Origin: Prasinococcaceae sp. CCMP 1430
Taxonomy: Eukaryota; Prasinodermophyta; Palmophyllophyceae; Prasinococcales; Prasinococcaceae
Length of the DNA stretch: 64,000 bases
Direction of reading: 5' to 3'
Assembly: GCA_013416795.1 (NCBI GenBank)
Contig: RQSC01000012.1
Coordinates: forward strand, 213,885 to 277,884
Of this stretch, positions 61,182-64,000 are shown piece by piece (positions within the stretch are counted from its first letter, which is position 1; the number at the start of each line of letters is the position of its first letter). Under the pieces are notes generated by a model. That model worked only from the letters and a program-made list of their open reading frames with translations. It searched no databases and was not told the origin of the DNA. Made by a program: the position numbers and the translations under genes.

Positions 61182-61708
61182 TTACTCGACTCGGATGATG
61201 ATGTGGCTGCCCGAATCAGAGTCCACGATGTCGCTGAGCTGGCCCACGTTGAGCGCAAAGCTCGCGCTCTCGAAGGCCGGTTGCATCTTCCCGCGCGCAA
61301 AGGAGCCTAGGTCACCGCCCCGCTGCGCGCTTGAGCAATCGCTGTACTTGGAGGCGAGCGCCTCGAAGGCGCGCAGGGTGTCCTCGCTCGCGCCGCCGCC
61401 CTCGGTCAGGATCTGCTCGCGAAACGCAGTCAGGAGCTTGTGCGCCTCGTCCTGTGCGCAGCAGCAGGCAAAGGGGCCGATGTCGACGGCAGCAGAGACC
61501 AGGTGAGTCGTCGCGGGCCGTCAGCGCGGGGCGCGCACATCTGACGGGGTGCGATCGTCGGATCGCACGCGTCAGGCCAGGCCCGCAGCGGCGCGCGCAC
61601 CTGCGTGCGCTTCTTGATCTCGGCACCTTGCGGATCGCGCCAGCTCGCGGGCCTGCGCGAGCCCTGGTGCTTGACCAGCAAGTGGGAGCAACGCACAGAG
61701 TCGGGCAT
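61182..61708 (-). CDS. Pin1/parvulin-type peptidyl-prolyl isomerase
   Basis: Single-domain parvulin isomerase, 125 aa. Exons are 61708-61601 and 61451-61182, with a 149-bp phase-0 intron (gtgcgc...gcacag, CTGAC inside). It has VRCSHLLVKHQGSRRPASW, including the active-site His and the Lys/Arg/Arg that read phospho-Ser/Thr-Pro in Pin1. SDCSSA holds the catalytic Cys, and GDLGSFARGKMQPAFE and DSGSHIIIRVE follow. No WW domain is in the model, so it resembles plant Pin1At. A cag acceptor-like site lies just upstream of the ATG (ccgcag near 61715), so an extra 5' exon is possible. Confidence 0.9.
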
Positions 61709-62225
61709 GACCCTCTGCGGAAGCACGTGTGCGCGTCAGCGCGCGGTGGGCTGCGCATGCCTCGCCCGCCCTCCAGCATACCCACCAAGCGTACACGGTC
61801 CACTCGCTCGCTCGCTCGCGCGCTCGCTCGCTCGCGCGCTCTGCCGTCCGGCCGCCCTCGCACCCACCCGACGCCACCCGACCCGATTGCCGTCGCGCAC
61901 GCACCTCGCGGCCCTCGCCCGCCCAGCCCGACCCTCGTGCTGAGTGGCGCGCCGCGTGCGAGCACCGCGTACCGCGCTCAGCGCGTGCCGCCCTCCGTGA
62001 CACGCCCCGCGCGCGCGCTCCCCTGCGCGCTGTTCGAACGGCGCTTTGCGTCTGGATCGGCAGCTGCGCGAATTGTGAACGAGTGCACAAATCCTGGGCT
62101 GAAGAGGGAACCTGACTCTACGGTAAACCTCAACATGGGTTTGGGTTCAACATAATGTACCGCATGGGAAACGCCGACCACGCGTGTGCATCGGGTTGCT
62201 GCTTGAGGGCGGGCGAGCGCTTCGC
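61709..62225. other. Intergenic
   Basis: Upstream of the Pin1 gene and downstream of the fusion gene. It contains a (CTCG)n-like repeat at 61803-61841 and an AT-richer stretch with tgggtttgggttc near 62137. No supported gene. Confidence 0.5.
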
Positions 62226-64000
62226 TCAGCGGCCGAGGCCGAGCGCCCTGCAGGCGGGCACCTCCCACACCCGCGCGAGGGTGTGTGCCTCGCCATTCTC
62301 GCCAAATGCGTCGAGGCCCGCTCGCACGAGGGTCTGCCGCACGCGCGCGCAGTAGAGGTCACCGACGGCGACCCCGGCGTCAGCCATTTTCTTGTCAGCC
62401 ACGGCGGAGTAGGTGCACGGCACGCCGCTGGCCTCAAGGTCGCTGGCGAGCTCGTCGTAGTTGGCACCGGCCTCATCGCTCCACACCGGAAAGATGAGCG
62501 GCACGCCGAGGCGGCCGAACGCCTCCTCGCGCCACTGTTTGATGTGCACGAGGTGCAGGTCGCCGCAGGCGATGTCCCGGACGCCGCCGGGCAGTCGCCG
62601 CCGCGCCAGCGACAGCGCACTCGCGAGGGTGCTGGTGTAGTTTCCTCCACGATGGAGCGGAACGCCAAGGAGTGGCAAGCCCAGGTGTGCCGCCTGGCGC
62701 TCAACGTCGGCGATGGGAACCTCCTGGTGGGCGATGCGCCTGCTTGCGGCGTCAAACGTGGTGAGCAACGCCAGCTGGTGCAGCGGTCGGCCCGAGCGCA
62801 CCAGAGCGCGAAGCGCCAGGAACGAGTCCTTGCCCCCTGACCACATGAGCAGCGTCGTGCCCCCCCCCTCGCAGCGGCCGCCGGCTCCATCGCCCTCCGA
62901 GTCGCGGACGGGCGTGAGGAAGGCCGGCTGCTGGATTCGCCCTGCCTTGTCCTTGACGTTGGCGTGATCGTAGGGGCAATGGCGACACCCCGAGCCGCAG
63001 CACCTGCCGCGTGCCTCGTGCTTCAGTCGCGTCATCACGCTGTATCCAGTCTCGGGGTCGACGTAGGTGAGCTCCCCCGCCGCACACGCGCGCTCGTGGA
63101 GCGCGTGCCAGTCCTCAATGTCACCCACAGGCCCCGCATCGCAAGCGGAGCGCGGTGGCGGCACGTCAGCTCCAAGCCGCACCCACGCCTCGCCCTCGCG
63201 TGGCAGGAATGCGCGTGTCGCGGCTTGGATCGCCTCGACCGCCGCATCGTCGCCGTCCCACACGCATCGCGCCGCGAGGGCCACCCCGGCTGCGAGACTC
63301 GGCCCCGGCCGCGCGAAGTAGCGGTTCCCATCGACGGCGTACACCCGGCCGTCGCGCCACGCGCGCAGGCGGGACAGCGTGCCCCGCCCCGCCGCCGCGA
63401 GGGCGTCGGCGGTGTTGCGCTCGGTCCCGAAGCCACAGCACGCGACAAGCACGCAGTCGGGGTCGGCCTCCTCCACCTCATCCCAGCCCCGCGCGCTGCT
63501 CTTCGCGCCCGGTCGCGGCTGAAGCGCCGGTTGGGTGCCGCTGGCGAGCTCGAGCATCTCCGGCGTCCAGTGCCCCCCGTCGAAGGGAGGGTCGAGCCAC
63601 TCGAGCAGCAGGACCGAGGGTGTCGACCCCCTGAGAGCGCCCGCCCGATCGACCGCGTCGGCGACGGCGGCGACGCGCTCGTCGAATTCGCGCCGCAGCA
63701 CCGCGCCGCGATCGGGCACGCCGAGCGCCTCAGCAATTTCCTCGAAGCTCCGCGCGACCTCGGCGAGCGTGGAGGGCGACGTGGAGACGACACGCGCGCC
63801 CGGCACGCTCGAGCACGCCGCGGTGGCTGCGGCACCGCCGGGTGCGCACACGGCGCACAGGTCTTGCGTGAGTACCACGGTGGGTTCGGTCCGCGCGAGC
63901 GCCTGAGCATCGAGCGGGTAGAGGCGCTCCCCGGCCCCCTCCGCTGCGGCGCGCGCCACGGCGTCGTTGATGTGAGCCTGCGAGGCGCTCGTGTCGAGCC
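62226..64000 (-). CDS. BtuF-like binding fold + DUF5522 + DPH6-type ATP-pyrophosphatase fusion (5' partial)
   Basis: Open on the minus strand to the window edge, so the start lies beyond 64000; about 591 codons are visible. The first ~300 residues resemble the periplasmic cobalamin-binding BtuF fold: YPLDAQALARTEPTVVLTQD followed by LCAVC, then VPGARVVSTSPSTLAEV, LLLEWLDPPFDGGHWTPEM and RAWRDGRVYAVDGNRYFARPGP. Around 63070-62960 is a Cys-rich DUF5522-like segment, YVDPETGYSVMTRLKH, then RCCGSGCRHCPYDH. The C-terminal ~215 residues are an ATP-PPase of the DUF71/diphthamide synthetase type: LLMWSGGKDSFLAL (P-loop), then DIACGDLHLVHIKQWREE. No signal peptide can be judged. The three parts are in one uninterrupted exon. 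Substrate is unknown; cobalamin-related handling is inference from the first domain. Confidence 0.72.
   Translation of the reverse strand, partial: LDTSASQAHINDAVARAAAEGAGERLYPLDAQALARTEPTVVLTQDLCAVCAPGGAAATAACSSVPGARVVSTSPSTLAEVARSFEEIAEALGVPDRGAVLRREFDERVAAVADAVDRAGALRGSTPSVLLLEWLDPPFDGGHWTPEMLELASGTQPALQPRPGAKSSARGWDEVEEADPDCVLVACCGFGTERNTADALAAAGRGTLSRLRAWRDGRVYAVDGNRYFARPGPSLAAGVALAARCVWDGDDAAVEAIQAATRAFLPREGEAWVRLGADVPPPRSACDAGPVGDIEDWHALHERACAAGELTYVDPETGYSVMTRLKHEARGRCCGSGCRHCPYDHANVKDKAGRIQQPAFLTPVRDSEGDGAGGRCEGGGTTLLMWSGGKDSFLALRALVRSGRPLHQLALLTTFDAASRRIAHQEVPIADVERQAAHLGLPLLGVPLHRGGNYTSTLASALSLARRRLPGGVRDIACGDLHLVHIKQWREEAFGRLGVPLIFPVWSDEAGANYDELASDLEASGVPCTYSAVADKKMADAGVAVGDLYCARVRQTLVRAGLDAFGENGEAHTLARVWEVPACRALGLGR

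Noticed and set aside
1-64000. CRISPR arrays, prophage, transposase or a bacterial operon
   Set aside because: No regularly spaced repeats, no transposase or phage proteins. Spliced eukaryotic genes throughout.

Overview
The window is nuclear DNA of a free-living, plastid-bearing, flagellated microalga with a very GC-rich, compact genome. The evidence is in the genes. There is a thylakoid-type C-terminal processing peptidase and a nuclear gene for plastid IF-1. IFT88 implies cilia or flagella. Short spliceosomal GT-AG introns of roughly 100-270 bp occur, mostly one per gene. Gene density is about one per 2.4 kb. A pavlovophyte haptophyte (Diacronema/Pavlova-like) or a GC-rich prasinophyte would fit. 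This is inference, because no marker in the window fixes the lineage. No rRNA, tRNA, CRISPR, transposase or viral gene was recognised.

Layout, left to right: class-3 lipase (+), VAC14 (-), coiled-coil protein (+), lipase maturation factor (+), CoA-binding protein (-), Nup35/53 nucleoporin (-), a giant EH/UBA/AIDA-C2 endocytic scaffold (+), acyl-CoA-binding kelch protein (-), casein kinase 2 alpha (+), CtpA (-), p47-like SEP/UBX protein (-), codanin-1-like protein (-), OB/CCCH/methyltransferase-like protein (+), J-domain/CS co-chaperone (-), PiT phosphate transporter (-), WD40 protein (+), DDB1-like protein (+), IFT88 (-), MAT1 (+), plastid IF-1 (-), PLAT/EF-hand/SAM protein (+), phosphohistidine phosphatase (+), dUTPase (-), NYN/YacP RNase-like (+), double-AP2 transcription factor (+), Pin1-type parvulin (-), and a partial BtuF-like/DUF5522/ATP-pyrophosphatase fusion (-) that runs off the right edge.

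The genes are unrelated housekeeping and regulatory functions, not an operon or a single pathway. Neighbours are often convergent with stops only 20-250 bp apart, or divergent from shared intergenic regions. Those shared regions hold G-homopolymers, telomere-like AGGGTT/AACCCT boxes and AT-rich palindromes. Most introns I could place carry CTGAC (or CTAAC/TTGAC) 20-90 bp before the acceptor, and I used this to support exon joins. I could not run splice prediction or searches, so every multi-exon model is a manual reading. Several 5' ends remain unresolved: VAC14, CK2 alpha, CtpA and the DDB1-like gene. Three single N bases (23556, 38186, 50998) mark assembly uncertainty.

The strongest candidates for undescribed biology are the multidomain fusions: the Ede1/Eps15-like protein with a C-terminal AIDA-type C2, the BtuF-DUF5522-ATP-PPase fusion, the PLAT-PLAT-EF-SAM protein and the OB-CCCH-methyltransferase protein. 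A codanin-1-like gene in an alga also stands out.
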